Counted from the stretch's first letter, positions 18,993 through 30,320 are shown. The stretch: DNA of 35,000 nucleotides from Prorocentrum cordatum (GCA_963575745.1 CAUYUJ010003051.1:1-35000); one strand, 5' to 3'. Notes: generated by a model not told the origin, from the sequence alone. Made by a program: numbers and translations.

Positions 18993-19107
18993 TTGCACGG
19001 AGATCGTCGGAACGCGGAGAGAAACCTTCTGGAGCGAGAAAGAAAAACTCAAAAAATCACGTTTTTCTGCTTTTGCTTAACGTTGGTTCCCCCAAGTCTT
19101 TCGATTG
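18993..19107 (-). repeat. block C fragment, minus orientation
   Basis: GGAGATCGTCGGAACGCGGA and ACCTTCTGGAGCGAGAAAGA match the 3' end of block C reversed. This is the end of the inverted patch. Confidence 0.65.
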
Positions 19108-19449
19108 TACGGTATTTTGTGCTTAACTCGGGTTGTAAGGGAGCTGCAGGGCTGGTAATCACTGGAATCCGTTTGAAAACATCAGGCGCGTCCGCCTGTT
19201 GCATTCAGATGTCTGAACTCGGTCTGATAATCGAGCTAGATTCGCGAAACTATTCGTATTGTTCGAGTGTTCCTCAGAGGTGCTGTCGATTTCCGCACGT
19301 AACTCGGGCTGTAGGAGAGCTACGGAGCTCGTGCGCAGGAAACGGTCCAGAAGCATGAGGGGCGTTTGGCTGTTGCATCGAGAGGTCTGAAATCGTTTAG
19401 GCTGAAAAACATATTCGTTCTCTGCAATTTTTTTGACATTATATATGCG
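19108..19449 (+). repeat. 177-bp satellite, about 2 units
   Basis: GAACTCGGTCTGATAATCG near 19214, a CCTGTTGCATTCAG segment, and closing segment GGCTGAAAAACATATTCG near 19400. Confidence 0.85.
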
Positions 19450-19512
19450 CAGGAAGCTCTACGAGTCCCCCGGCGGTAACGAAGGTTGACGGTTTACCGC
19501 CGGCGCCCAGTT
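19450..19512 (+). repeat. hairpin element
   Basis: GGAAGCTCTACGAGTC then a core at 19470-19503; loop AACGAAGG. Confidence 0.9.
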
Positions 19513-20548
19513 GGCCCACCCGGCCAGAAAGGACAATGTGACAACTTTTGGATGGTTTTGCGAATATTTGAAAGATATTTGACAATTTGTTTCGAAATTC
19601 AACCATTCGTTGGAGGTCTAGTATTTTTTCTGACCATATTCGATCTTATTCCCGCTCGCCATCTTGATCTCAGCTCGATCGGGTCGGTTTTCTCAAGATA
19701 ACTCGAGCTCCAGGACAGCTTCAGAGCTGGTAAGCACGGCTACTCGATTCAGAATCAGGCGCGTTCGCCGGTTGAACTGAGAGGTCTGAACTCTGTCTGC
19801 TAACCGAGCTAGGTCCGCAAACCTATTTGTATTATTCAAGTTCTTGACAGACGCTCTCGGTTTTCTGTATTCAACTCGAGCTACAGGACAGCTACAGAGC
19901 TCATACGTACAGAATCTGGGTTAGAATCAGCAGTGGCCGTTGTCTCTTGAATCCAGAGCTCTGAACTCGGTCTGCTGCCCGATCTAGAATCGCGAAAGTA
20001 ATCGTATTGTTCGAGTCATCTTGAGAGATGCTGGCGGTTTTCTGCACTGAACTCGGGCTGTAGGGGGGCTGCATGGCTGGTCATCACTGGAATCGATTCG
20101 GAGACATCAGGCGCGTCCGCCTTTCGAATCCAGAGCTCGGAACTCGGTCTGCTGCCCGAACTAGGTCTGCGAAACTATTCGTGGAGTCATCCTGAGAGGT
20201 GCTGTCGGCTTCCTGCACTTAACTCGGGCTGTAGGGGGGGCTGCAGGGCTGGTAATCACAGGAATCGATTCAGAGACATCAGACGCGTCCGTCTGTCGCA
20301 TGCAGAGGCCTGAACTCCGTCTGATACTCGAGCTAGGTTTGCCAAACTATTCGTATTGTTCGAGACATCTTGGGAGGTGCTGTTCATTTACGCACGTAAC
20401 TCAGGCTGTAGGAGAGCTACAGAGCTCGTGCAGAAGACAATCCAGAAGCATGGGGGGCGTTCGGCTGTTGTTTCCGAAGGTTTTTTTTTCAAATTGCTTG
20501 GGCTGAAAAACTATTTTTTCGGTGTAATTTTTTCCGACATTATATGTT
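19513..20548 (+). repeat. composite: short C fragment, block B and about 4-5 satellite units
   Basis: A C fragment of about 75 bp (GCGAATATTTGAAAGATATT) switches into the middle of block B at about 19590. Satellite landmarks are near 19788, 19966, 20137 and 20311. Closing segment GCTTGGGCTGAAAAACTA near 20496. Confidence 0.85.
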
Positions 20549-20611
20549 GTCAGGAAGCTCTACGAGCCCCCCGGCGGTAACAAAGGTTGACGGTTTACCG
20601 CCGGCGCCCAG
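20549..20611 (+). repeat. hairpin element
   Basis: CAGGAAGCTCTACGAGCC then a core at 20570-20604, loop AACAAAGG. Confidence 0.9.
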
Positions 20612-21772
20612 TAACTCGTAGAGCTTCTCTTAGCAAGTTATTGCTGGAAGCTTAAGAGTTATTCCGGGGCGCTGGAGAGCTAGTTGGCAAGAAAAATCTC
20701 GACGGACCTTTTGGTGACTTTTGGTCGGTTGAAAATTTTGTTCTCGAAATTCAACCATTCGTTAGAGCTCTAGTATTTTTTCCCGTGATATTCGATCTCA
20801 TTCCCGCTCGCCATCTTGATCTCAGCTCGATCGGGTACCTTTTACTGCCAGAAAGCACGCGGGCGGGATCGGCCGTTTCGAGTCATCTTGATACGCGGTG
20901 ACGGTTTTCTCAAGATAACTCGAACTTCATGACAGCTACAGAGCTGGTAAGCACAGCTAATCGATTCAGAATGATCAGGCGCGTTCGTCTATTGAACCCA
21001 GAGGTCTGAACTCGGTCTGCTAGCCGAGCTAGGTCCGCGAACCTATCTGTATTATTCGAGTCATCTTGACAGACGCTCTCGGTTTTCTGTACTTAACTCG
21101 AGCTACAGGACAGCTGCAGAGCCGATACGTACAGAATCTGATTCAGAATTATCAGTGGCCGTTGTCTGTTGAATGCAGAGCTCTGAACTCGGTCTGCTGC
21201 CCGATCTAGAATCGCGAAACTATTCGTATTGTTCGAGTCATCTTGAGAGATGCTGTCGGTTCTCTGCACTTAACTGGGGCTGTAGGGGGGCTGCATGGCT
21301 GGTAATCACTGGAACCGATTTGGATACATCAGGCGCGCCCGCCTTTCGAATCCAGAGCTCGGAACTCTGTCTGCTGCCCGAACTAGGTCCGCGAAACTAT
21401 TCGTATTGTTCGAGTCATCCTGAGAGGTGCTGTCGGTTTCCTGCACTTAACTCGGGCTGTAGGGGGGCTGCAGGGCTGGTAATCACAGGAATCGATTCAG
21501 AGACATCAGACGCGTCCGCCTGTCGCATGCAGAGGTCCGAACTCGGTCTTATACTCGAGTTAGGTTTGCCAAACTATTCGTATTGTTCGAGTCATCTTGA
21601 GAGGTGTTGTCGATTTACGCACGTAACTCGGACTGTAGGAGAGCTACAGAGCTCGTACAGAAGACAATCCAGAAGCATCGGGGGCGTTCGGCTGTTGCAT
21701 CCGAGAGGTCTGAAATTGCTTGGGCTGAAAAACTATTTGTTCAGTGTACTTTTTTTCGCCATTATATGTTGT
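20612..21772 (+). repeat. complete composite unit: D, block B, about 4 satellites, closing segment
   Basis: The clearest full unit, bounded by hairpins on both sides. It opens with TAACTCGTAGAGCTTCTC and the next hairpin begins with GGAAGCTCTACGAGTC, so the unit has inverted termini of about 14 bp. Satellite landmarks at 21008, 21185, 21362 and 21539 are 177 bp apart. Frames such as 21173-21802 simply read through satellite units and are not genes. Confidence 0.88.
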
Positions 21773-21833
21773 CAGGAAGCTCTACGAGTCCCCCGGCGGT
21801 AACAAGGGTGACGGTTTATCGCCGGCGCCCAGT
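21773..21833 (+). repeat. hairpin element
   Basis: GGAAGCTCTACGAGTC then a core at 21793-21825. The loop is short by one base and the right arm reads TTTATCGCCGG. Confidence 0.85.
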
Positions 21834-21915
21834 TGGCCCAAAACGTATTTTTTGAGTTTTTTCTTTCTCGCTCCAGAAGCTTTCTCTCCGTGTTCCGACG
21901 ATCGCCGTGCAAGAA
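21834..21915 (+). repeat. block C, 3' part only
   Basis: TTGGCCCAAAACGTATTTTT, then TTTCTCGCTCCAGAAGCTTT and TGTTCCGACGATCGCCGTG. Confidence 0.75.
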
Positions 21916-21974
21916 AAGAGCTCTACGAGGTTCCCGGCGGTAGCCAGGTTGACGGTTTACCGCCGGTTCCAGTT
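21916..21974 (+). repeat. hairpin element
   Basis: AGAGCTCTACGAGGTT then a core at 21933-21966; left arm CGGCGGTAG. Confidence 0.88.
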
Positions 21975-22845
21975 GAAAAGTATGATCTCAAAATTTGACC
22001 ATTCGTTAGAACTCTAGTATTTTTTCCCGTGATATTCGATCTTAGTCCCGCTCGCCATCTTGATCTCAGCTCGATCGGGTGAATATTACTATCGAAAAGC
22101 ACAGTGGCGGGATCGGCCGTTTTGAGTCATCATGATACGCGCTGACGGTTTTCTGAACATAACTCGAGCTTTAGGACAGCTACAGAGCTGGTAAGCACAG
22201 CTAATCGATGTAGAATGATTAGGCGCGTTTGCTTGTTGACTCCAGAGGTCTGAACTCGGTCTGTTAGCCGAGCTAGGTCCGCAAACCTATTCGTATTATT
22301 CGAGTCATCTTGACAGGATCTCTCGGTTTTCTGTACTCAACTCGAGCTGTAGGACAGCTACAGAGCTGATAGTTACAGAAACCGATTCAGAATCATTAGT
22401 TGTGTTTGTCTGTCGAATCCAGAGCTCTGAACTCGGTCTGCTGCCCGATCTAGAATCGCGCAACTATTCGTATTGGTCGAGTCATCTTGAGAAGTGCTCT
22501 CGGTTTTCTTCACTCAACTCGCGCTGACGGGGGCTACGGTGCTGGTGGTCACAGGAATCGATTTGAAGACATCAGGCGCGTCCGCCTGTCGAATCCAGAG
22601 CTCGGAACTCGGTCTGCTGCCCGAATTAGGTCTGCGAAACTACTGTATTGTTCGAGTCATCCTGAGAGGTGCTGTCGGTTTTCTGCACTTAACTCGGGCT
22701 GTAGGGGGGCTGCAGGGCTGGTAATGACAGGAGTCGATTCGCAGACATCAGACGCGCCCGCCTGTCGCATTCAGAGGTAAAAAAATATTCACTATGAGTC
22801 AGAATGTTGGTAGGTGCTGTCGGTTTTCTCAACTTAAGTCGAGCT
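21975..22845 (+). repeat. composite: partial block B and about 3-4 satellite units
   Basis: Enters block B at its ATTTGACCATTCGTTAGAAC part. Satellite landmarks near 22253, 22430 and 22606. It closes with CAACTTAAGTCGAGCTAGGA, the same closing segment that precedes the retroelement-bearing hairpin at 14553. Confidence 0.85.
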
Positions 22846-22905
22846 AGGAAGCTCTACGAGTCTCCCGGCGGTAACCAAGGTTGACGGTTTACCGCCGGCG
22901 CCCAG
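22846..22905 (+). repeat. hairpin element, uninterrupted site
   Basis: GGAAGCTCTACGAGTCTC then a core at 22864-22897 with loop AACCAAGGTTGACGG. It is the intact counterpart of the site split at 14586/15435. Confidence 0.92.
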
Positions 22906-23838
22906 TAATTCCGGGGCGCTGGAGAGCTAGTTGGCAAGACAAATCTCGACGGACCTTTTGGTGACTTTTGGTCGGATGAAAATTTTGTTCTCGAAATTCA
23001 ACCATTCGTTAGAGCCCTAGTATTTTTTCTCATGATATTCGATCTTATTCCCGCTCGCCATCTTGAGCTCAGCTCGATCGGGTACCTTTTACTGCCAAAA
23101 AGCACACGGGCGGGATCGGCCGTTTCGAGTCATCTTGATACGCGGTGACGTTTTCCGAACATAACTCGAGCTTCAGGAAAGCTACAGAGCTGGTAAGCAC
23201 AGCTAATCGATTCAGAATGATCAGGCGCGTTCGCCTGTTGAATCCAGAGGTCTGAACTCGGTTTGCTAGCCGAGTTAGGTCCGCAAACCTATTCGTATTA
23301 TTCGAGTCATCTTGAGAGACGCTCTCGGTTATCTGTACTTCACTCTAGCTACAGGATAGCTACAGAGATGATACGTACAGAACCCGATTCAGAATCATCA
23401 GTCGCATTTGTCTGTTGAATCCAGAGCTCTGAACTCGGTCTGCTGCCCGATCTAGAATCGCGAAACCATCTGTATTGTTCGAGTCATCCTGAGAGGTGCT
23501 GTCGGTTTTCTGTACTTAACTCGGGATGTAGGGGGGCTGCAGGGCTGGTGATCACAGGAGTCGATTCGCAGACATCAGATGCGTCCGCCTGTCGCATTTA
23601 GAGGTCTGAACTCTGTTTGATACTCGAGCTGGGTTGCCAAACTATTCGTTTTGTTAGAGTCATCTTGAGAGGTGCTGTCGATTCACGAACGTAACTCGGG
23701 CTGTGGGAGAGCTACAGAGCTCGGAAACAAGACAATACAGAAGCATCCACGGCGTTCGGCTGTTGCATCGAGAGGTCTGAAATCGCTTGGGCTGAAAAAC
23801 TATTCTTTCTCTGCAATTTTTTTCCACATTATGAATTG
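22906..23838 (+). repeat. composite: D fragment, block B and about 4 satellite units
   Basis: TAATTCCGGGGCGCTGGAGA, then block B to about 23130. Landmarks near 23253, 23429 and 23608; closing segment GCTTGGGCTGAAAAACTA near 23786. Confidence 0.85.
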
Positions 23839-23900
23839 TCAGGAAGCTCTACGAGTCCCCCGGCGGTAAGAAAGGTTGACGGTTTACCGCCGGCGCCCAG
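23839..23900 (+). repeat. hairpin element
   Basis: CAGGAAGCTCTACGAGTC then a core at 23860-23893; loop AAGAAAGG. Confidence 0.9.
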
Positions 23901-24184
23901 TTGGCCGACCCGGCCAGAAAGGACAAAGTGGTAACTTTTGGGTGGTTTTGCAATTTTTTGAAAGATATTTGACAATTCATTTTCAGAAAGCAGATTTTTC
24001 GCACTTGTAAACGACTATGAGGGCCTCTCTGTCTTAGTATGGGCTCTGTAGGCGCACTTTTACTATCAAAACACTTGGCGGAACCATCTTCATGTCGACA
24101 CGAAAAAAAATCAACTTTTCTCTTTTTCGAGAAATGCTTCCAGAAGCTCTCTCTTTCGACTCCGAGCACTCTTACGCGTGAAAT
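23901..24184 (+). repeat. block C variant
   Basis: TTGGCCGACCCGGCCAGAAA start, TTGTAAACGACTATGAGGGC, CAAAACACTTGGCGGAACCA, TTCATGTCGACACGAAAAAA. Confidence 0.8.
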
Positions 24185-24239
24185 GAGCTCTACGAGGTTC
24201 CCGGCGGTGACCAGGTTGACGGTTCACCGCCGGCGCCAG
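24185..24239 (+). repeat. hairpin element
   Basis: TGAGCTCTACGAGGTT then a core at 24200-24233. Both arms carry the compensating G/C variant (CGGCGGTGA and TTCACCGCCGG), so pairing is kept. Confidence 0.9.
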
Positions 24240-24349
24240 TCTGCTTCTCGAGCTAAGTCCGCAAAACTATCCGTATGGATCGATTTTTTAAAGTTTTTTG
24301 GCTCTCGCTTAAGCTTGCTTCACGTGTTCCGAGGAGCTGGGCAAGAAAA
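24240..24349 (+). repeat. satellite and block C fragments
   Basis: TCTCGAGCTAAGTCCGCAAA (satellite), then ATGGATCGATTTTTTAAAGT and TTCACGTGTTCCGAGGAGCT (block C end). Confidence 0.65.
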
Positions 24350-24405
24350 GAGCTCTACGAGGTCCCCGGCGGTAACCGGATTGACGGTTTACCGCCGGCG
24401 CCCAG
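24350..24405 (+). repeat. hairpin element
   Basis: AGAGCTCTACGAGGTC then a core at 24365-24397; loop AACCGGATTGACGG. Last hairpin before the foldback element. Confidence 0.9.
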
Positions 24406-24415
24406 TAATAAGGGG

Positions 24416-24910
24416 TCGTAGTAGTGGATATTTTTCAATGATGGTACTTGACCACCATTAAACGATAGCAATGCGAATGATCAAACCGTCAGGAGGCCAA
24501 AACGCCGGAATCTCGATTATGAATCCCCGGCACGGCTTCGAATCCCAGGCGGGTCGTGCGGTGGCACGCGGCTCCCTACCAATCCGCGACCCACGGTTTT
24601 TTGTCGGAGGCGAGGGGCGACGCGGATCCGGATCCGAGTCGGGACCCTTCTCTGTGTTTGGGGGGGGGGGTCCGACTCGGATCCGGATCCGTGTCGGAAG
24701 GGGGGGGGGGTCGTGACCCCCCCCCTCCAACAAAAAACCGTGGGTCGCGTGGATTTGTAGGGGGCCGCGTGCCACCGCACGACCCGCCTGGGATTCCACG
24801 CCGTGCCGGGGATTCAAAATCGGGATTCCGGCGTTTTGGCCGAAAGACGAAGTGATGGTTCGCATTGTAATCGCCCAAGGGTGGTTCACCTACCGCTATT
24901 GTTTTTTTCT

Positions 24911-24919
<9 letters not shown>
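24416..24919. mobile_element. foldback element with long inverted repeats and 9-bp flanking repeats
   Basis: The direct repeat TCGTAGTAG lies at 24416-24424 and 24911-24919. The enclosed 486 bp (24425-24910) has long imperfect inverted arms. The strongest part pairs 24494-24601 with 24732-24842 (GGCCAAAACGCCGGAATC, AATCCCCGGCACGGC, GGGTCGTGCGGTGGCACGCG and CGACCCACGGTTTTTTGT all have reverse-complement partners); weaker pairing continues to the ends. The centre holds two CGGATCCGGATCCG-type palindromes and long G and C runs. Long inverted repeats plus 9-bp duplications resemble non-autonomous Mutator-like elements. No transposase is present. The overlapping frames are arm artefacts. Confidence 0.65.
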
Positions 24920-26560
<1,641 letters not shown>

Positions 26561-26750
26561 GCAGTAGTATTGACCTCAAAAGTTGGTCCTCCTGCAGCCC
26601 TCGAGAGTTGGCCCTTCTAGGGCTTATTTTGGCGCCAAGAAAAATCAATAAGGGCCCCGGGAGGGCTCCAAGAAGGCCCCAAGCGGGCCTTAAGAGTGGC
26701 CGAAAGCGAACTCAAGAAGGCACCCAAAGCGCCCCCTTCCCCTAATGATT
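26561..26750. other. unique sequence with short palindromes
   Basis: Contains GGCCC/GGGCC-rich short inverted motifs (CTAGGGCTTATTTTGGCGCC, AATAAGGGCCCCGGG). No gene or known element recognised. Confidence 0.4.
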
Positions 26751-26867
26751 TTTCAGGACCCCCGTGGATTCGCAAATATTCTTAGGGGTCCCAAGGAATC
26801 CCAATGACCCTAAGGAATCCTGAGGACCCTGAGGAATCCTAAGGGATCACAGGGAATCTCGAGGAAT
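26751..26867. repeat. short GGAATCC/CCCTAAGG minisatellite
   Basis: Repeated words AAGGAATCC, GAGGAATCC, AGGGAATC with CCCTAAGG and CCCTGAGG at about 18-20-bp spacing. Diverged. Confidence 0.65.
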
Positions 26868-26948
26868 CGAAGTACTTCTGAAGAAGAAAGAAGTACTTCT
26901 GAAGAGAAAAGAAATACTTCTGAAGAAGAAAGAAGTACTTCTGAAGAT
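26868..26948. repeat. 22-bp minisatellite, 4 copies
   Basis: GAAGTACTTCTGAAGAAGAA and close variants occur four times. Each unit holds the palindrome GAAGTACTTC (GAAATACTTC in the third). Confidence 0.85.
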
Positions 26949-27244
26949 CCCATGGTTGTAATGGGTCCCATTTATGGTTGCAATTGGCTCCGAACGGTTG
27001 GAATTGGGACTAGTCGGTGGCAGTTCGTCCCATTTCGGGGGGAGGGGCGGGGGGGGGGGAGGGGGGTTTAGGGGGAGAGGGGGGAGGGGGAGGGGAGAGA
27101 GGCAGGCCGGAGAAACGCGAGGAGCCACAGCCACAGATGGCCCCTCCTCCTCCTCCTCCTCCTCCTCATCCGCCTCCTCGCGATCCGTCTGGCCCATATG
27201 GGCCGCCAGGCATAACAGAAAACCGAAACCCCGACACGAACTGA
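26949..27244. other. G-rich tract and CTC repeat, otherwise unique
   Basis: Long G runs (about 27036-27105) are followed by a CTC run (about 27143-27172). Multiple G4 or longer blocks could form G-quadruplexes on the plus strand. No convincing gene; the open frames are Gly-, Arg-, Ser- or Pro-rich artefacts. Confidence 0.5.
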
Positions 27245-27700
27245 ATCCATAGTTTCTCTGATTAGGCCCGGAAAACTATTCTATTCTTCGAGTCAGTTTG
27301 ACCAGTGCTGTCGGTTTTCTCTACTTAACTCAAGATTTAGAGGAGCTACAGAGCTGGTACGCACATGAACCGATTCTGTCTCACCAGGCGCGTTCGTCTG
27401 TTGCATCGAGAGGTCTGGTGTCGGTCTGCTACTCGAGCTAGGTCCACGACGCTATTCGTATTTCTCAGGGGCTGTCGGTGTTCTGTACTTAACTCGAGCT
27501 CTAGGTCAGCTAGCGAGCTGGTGCGCACAGAAACCGATTCAGAATCATCAGGGGCGTTCGGCTGAAGCATCTAGAGCTCTGAACAGAGTCTGCTACTCGA
27601 GCTAGGTCCGCAAAACTATTCGTATGCGGCCGATTTTTTTCGAACTGGTGGTGCAATTTTTCACTTAACTCGAGCTGCAGATGAGCTTGAGAGCTCTCTC
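27245..27700 (+). repeat. 177-bp satellite, about 2-3 units
   Basis: The satellite domain resumes. Landmarks near 27296 (CAGTTTGACCAGTGCTGTCG), 27420 and 27580. It closes with the GCTGCAGATGAGCTTGAGAG variant also seen at 12.12 kb. Confidence 0.85.
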
Positions 27701-27880
27701 GCACAGAAATCAGAAGAAAACGTACCGGGTCTGCCAGTCCAATTCTCAGGTCCGTAGATGCAATGTTACTATCAAGGGAACCGACGTTGGATGAAAACGG
27801 AAAAACACGTATTTTTCGAGTTTTTTCCTTCACGCTTTAGAAAGCTTCTTCCGTGTGTTCCGAGCAACGCCGCGCGATAA
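27701..27880 (+). repeat. block C, partial
   Basis: Begins inside the block (GGGTCTGCCAGTCCAATTCT), then AACCGACGTTGGATGAAAAC and TTCCGTGTGTTCCGAGCAAC. Confidence 0.75.
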
Positions 27881-27938
27881 AAGAGCTCTACGAGGCTCCC
27901 GGCGGCTACCTGGTTGACGGTTTACCGCCGGATCCCAG
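27881..27938 (+). repeat. hairpin element
   Basis: AGAGCTCTACGAGGCT then a core at 27898-27931; left arm CGGCGGCTA. Confidence 0.85.
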
Positions 27939-28050
27939 TCACTTGGTAGCGTCCAAAACACGGATAGCACTTGGTAGCGTCCAAAACTGGCGCTGGCGGT
28001 GAACCGTCGACCTGGTCACCGCCGGGAACCTCGTAGAGCTCCTTGCACGC
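27939..28050 (-). repeat. two F motifs and a minus-strand hairpin element
   Basis: CTTGGTAGCGTCCAAAACAC and CTTGGTAGCGTCCAAAACTG lie 20 bp apart. A reversed hairpin follows (core 27993-28025, ending CTCGTAGAGCTCC). It faces the plus-strand hairpin just upstream. Confidence 0.8.
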
Positions 28051-29094
28051 GTAAGAGTAACTCGTAGAGCTTCCCTTAGCTAGTTGCTGGAAGCTTGAGT
28101 AATTCCGGGGCGCTGGAGAGCTAGTTGGCAAGAACAATCTCGACGGACCTTTTGCTGACTTTTGGTCGGTTGAAAATTTTGTTCTCGAAATTCCTCAATT
28201 CGTTTGAGCTCTAGTATTTTTTCCCGTGGTATTCGATCTTATTCCCGCTCGCCGTCTTAATTTCAGCTCGATCGGGTACCTTTTACTGCCAAAAAGCACT
28301 GCGGCGGGATCGGCCGTTTCGGGTCATCTTGACACGCAGTGGCGGTTTTCTGTACATAACTCGAGCTATAGGAGAGCTACTGAGCTGATACTAACAGAAG
28401 CCACTTCAGAATGATCAGGCGCGTTTGTCTGTTGAGTCCAGAGGTCTGAACTCGGTCTGCTGCTCGAGCTAGGTCCGCGAAACTATTCGTATCGCTCGAG
28501 TCATCCCGACAGGGACTGTCGGTTTTCTGTACTTAACTCGAGCTCTAGGGGAGCTACAGAGCTGATTCGCACAGAGACCGATGCATAATCATCTGGCGCG
28601 TTCGTCTGTTGCATCTAGAGGTCTGAACTCGGTCTGCTACTCGAGCTACGCGAAACTATTCGTATCGTTCGAGTCATCTTGAGAGGTGCTGTCGGTTTTC
28701 GCACGTAACTCGGGCTGTAGGGGAGCTACAGACCTGATACGCACAGAAACTGATTCGGAATCATCATGCGCGTTCGTCTGTTGCATCCAGAGGTCTGAAC
28801 TGGGTTTGCTACTCGGGCTAGGTCTGCAAAACTATTCGTAGTCTTCGAGTCATCTTGACAGATGTTGTCCAATTTTTGTATTGAACTCGGGCTGTAGGAG
28901 AGCTACAGAGCTGGTACGCACAGAAACCGATCCAGAAGCATCAGGAGCGTTCGTCTGTTGCATTGAGAGGTATGAACTCGGTCTGCTACCCGAGCTAGGT
29001 TCGCAAAATTATTCGTAGTCGACCGATTTTTTTCAACATGATGGTGCATTTCTTCACTGAACTCGAGCGGCCGAAAAATCAGAAGGAAATCGTG
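28051..29094 (+). repeat. composite: D, block B and about 4 satellite units
   Basis: Opens AACTCGTAGAGCTTCCCT, then block B (about 28130-28320). Landmarks near 28448, 28626, 28798 and 28976. The final unit is cut near 29094 by the retroelement tail. Confidence 0.85.
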
Positions 29095-29324
29095 AGGCGT
29101 GAAGCATCTAGACGCATCCTTGTCGTGCTCCTCCTGTTGTCCTTTGCATTCTCACATGTTGTGCTGCGTCCTTTTCCTTGTTCCTGCATCCTATTCCGAT
29201 GCCTATGCCTCAGTGGCTCGGCAGTGTGATGATAAGAGGTGCCTTCTCTAGCTACCCTGTGCCCCGTTTGGGAGTCTTAGGGCTCAGCTGTCACAGCTGT
29301 CCGCGCCCTGACTCAAACTCAAAA
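29095..29324 (+). mobile_element. retroelement tail RE3, non-coding 3' end
   Basis: About 230 bp unlike any satellite module, ending in GACTCAAACTCAAAAAAG and abutting GGTTGGCGGTTTACCGCC. I assign it to the same insertion class from its A-rich end and identical 3' junction. No coding sequence is recognised; the left border is approximate. Confidence 0.5.
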
Positions 29325-29357
29325 AAGAAAGGTTGGCGGTTTACCGCCGGCGCCCAG
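29325..29357 (+). repeat. hairpin element, right half only
   Basis: AAGAAAGG, then TTGGCGGTTTACCGCCGG and CGCCCAG. The AAGAAAG matches the loop variant of intact hairpins at 11310, 16448 and 23860. Confidence 0.88.
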
Positions 29358-29615
29358 TGCTCATAATCGGAGCAGGGACCTTCGCAGAAGAGTTTCCTGA
29401 CATCTTTATTATTGTTTTTTTTTGATGTTGATATGAGGTCGGTTCCCGGAAGTGAACCGATAGTGAAACTCCCTCGGGGGAGCTGAGCTGCTTCGAGAAC
29501 AAAGCTTATCTGCAAATGCTCGGCGTAAAGATCTGCTTTAAATAAATAGTTATATCTTTCAGATCTTAGCAAAACCGAGCCAAAGTTACCACATTGTCCG
29601 CCGGAGCCGGGCGGG
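29358..29615 (-). repeat. block C variant, minus orientation
   Basis: TTGATGTTGATATGAGGTCG, GTTCCCGGAAGTGAACCGAT and CTCGGCGTAAAGATCTGCTT correspond to the block at 7.0-7.3 kb. Confidence 0.75.
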
Positions 29616-29675
29616 CCAATGGCGCCGGCGGTGAACCGTCGACCTGGTCACCGCCGGAAGCCTCGCAGAGCTCCT
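29616..29675 (-). repeat. hairpin element, minus orientation
   Basis: Core 29624-29657; followed by AGCCTCGCAGAGCTCC, in which the terminal motif has one change. Confidence 0.88.
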
Positions 29676-29954
29676 TGCGCGCGTAAGAGTGCTCAGAAAC
29701 GAAGTAGAGAACTTCGCAGAAGATTTTCGTGAAATCTTCAATTTTTGTATTATTCATGTCGACATGAAGTTGGTTCCGCAGAGTGTTTTGGTAGTATATA
29801 AGTGCGCCTGCTGAGCTCATACTAAGACGCAGAGACTTTTATAGTCTCTTACAGGTGCGAAAAATTTGGTTTCTCAAATGAATTGTCAAATATCTTCCGG
29901 ATCCTAGCAACACCGACCCAAAGTCATCGCATAGTCCTTTCTGGTCGGGTCGAC
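29676..29954 (-). repeat. block C variant, minus orientation
   Basis: GCGTAAGAGTGCTCAGAAAC, TCATGTCGACATGAAGTTGG, CTCATACTAAGACGCAGAGA and CTTACAGGTGCGAAAAATTT. Confidence 0.78.
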
Positions 29955-30060
29955 CAACTAGCTCCACCCCGCGCCAGAATTCCTGAGCAAAGAAGCACTC
30001 ACAACTGGGAGCCGGCGGTGAACCGTCAACCAGGTTACCACCGGGACTCTCGTAGATCTC
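29955..30060 (-). repeat. partial connector E and hairpin element, minus orientation
   Basis: CAACTAGCTCCACCCCGCGC then a fragment; hairpin core 30012-30044 followed by CTCTCGTAGATCTC. Confidence 0.8.
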
Positions 30061-30320
30061 TGCAGGAGAAAAACGTTCGTGAATATGAGCTTAAAAACTA
30101 AAGTGACTAAAGGATTTTTTTTCCGTTTTTCACACGACGTCAGTTCCTCCTAGTCTTCTGATCGAGATGATGCAGCTGGAGCCCTGAGAATTACATCATC
30201 GAACGCGCCATAATCGACTGCAGAGAACAAAAATTTGAATTCCCACAGTGAATTTCAAAATCTTTCACAATCTTCGAAAAACCGACCCCAGATTATCACA
30301 TTGTCGGCCGGGCCGGGGTT
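30061..30320 (-). repeat. block C, minus orientation
   Basis: CGTCAGTTCCTCCTAGTCTT, AACGCGCCATAATCGACTGC, AAAACCGACCCCAGATTATC. Confidence 0.75.

Noticed and set aside
21173-21802. 209-aa ORF with internal repeats (SSELGLLPELGSRNY-like) over the satellite
   Set aside because: Its repeats are the 177-bp satellite units themselves; 177 is divisible by three, so a frame can stay open across units. Units of 178 bp and point changes destroy the frame elsewhere.
24494-24570. tRNA-like B box (CTTCGAATCCC) in the left arm of the foldback element
   Set aside because: No matching A box, acceptor stem or anticodon arm at proper spacing, and the right arm has lost the motif.
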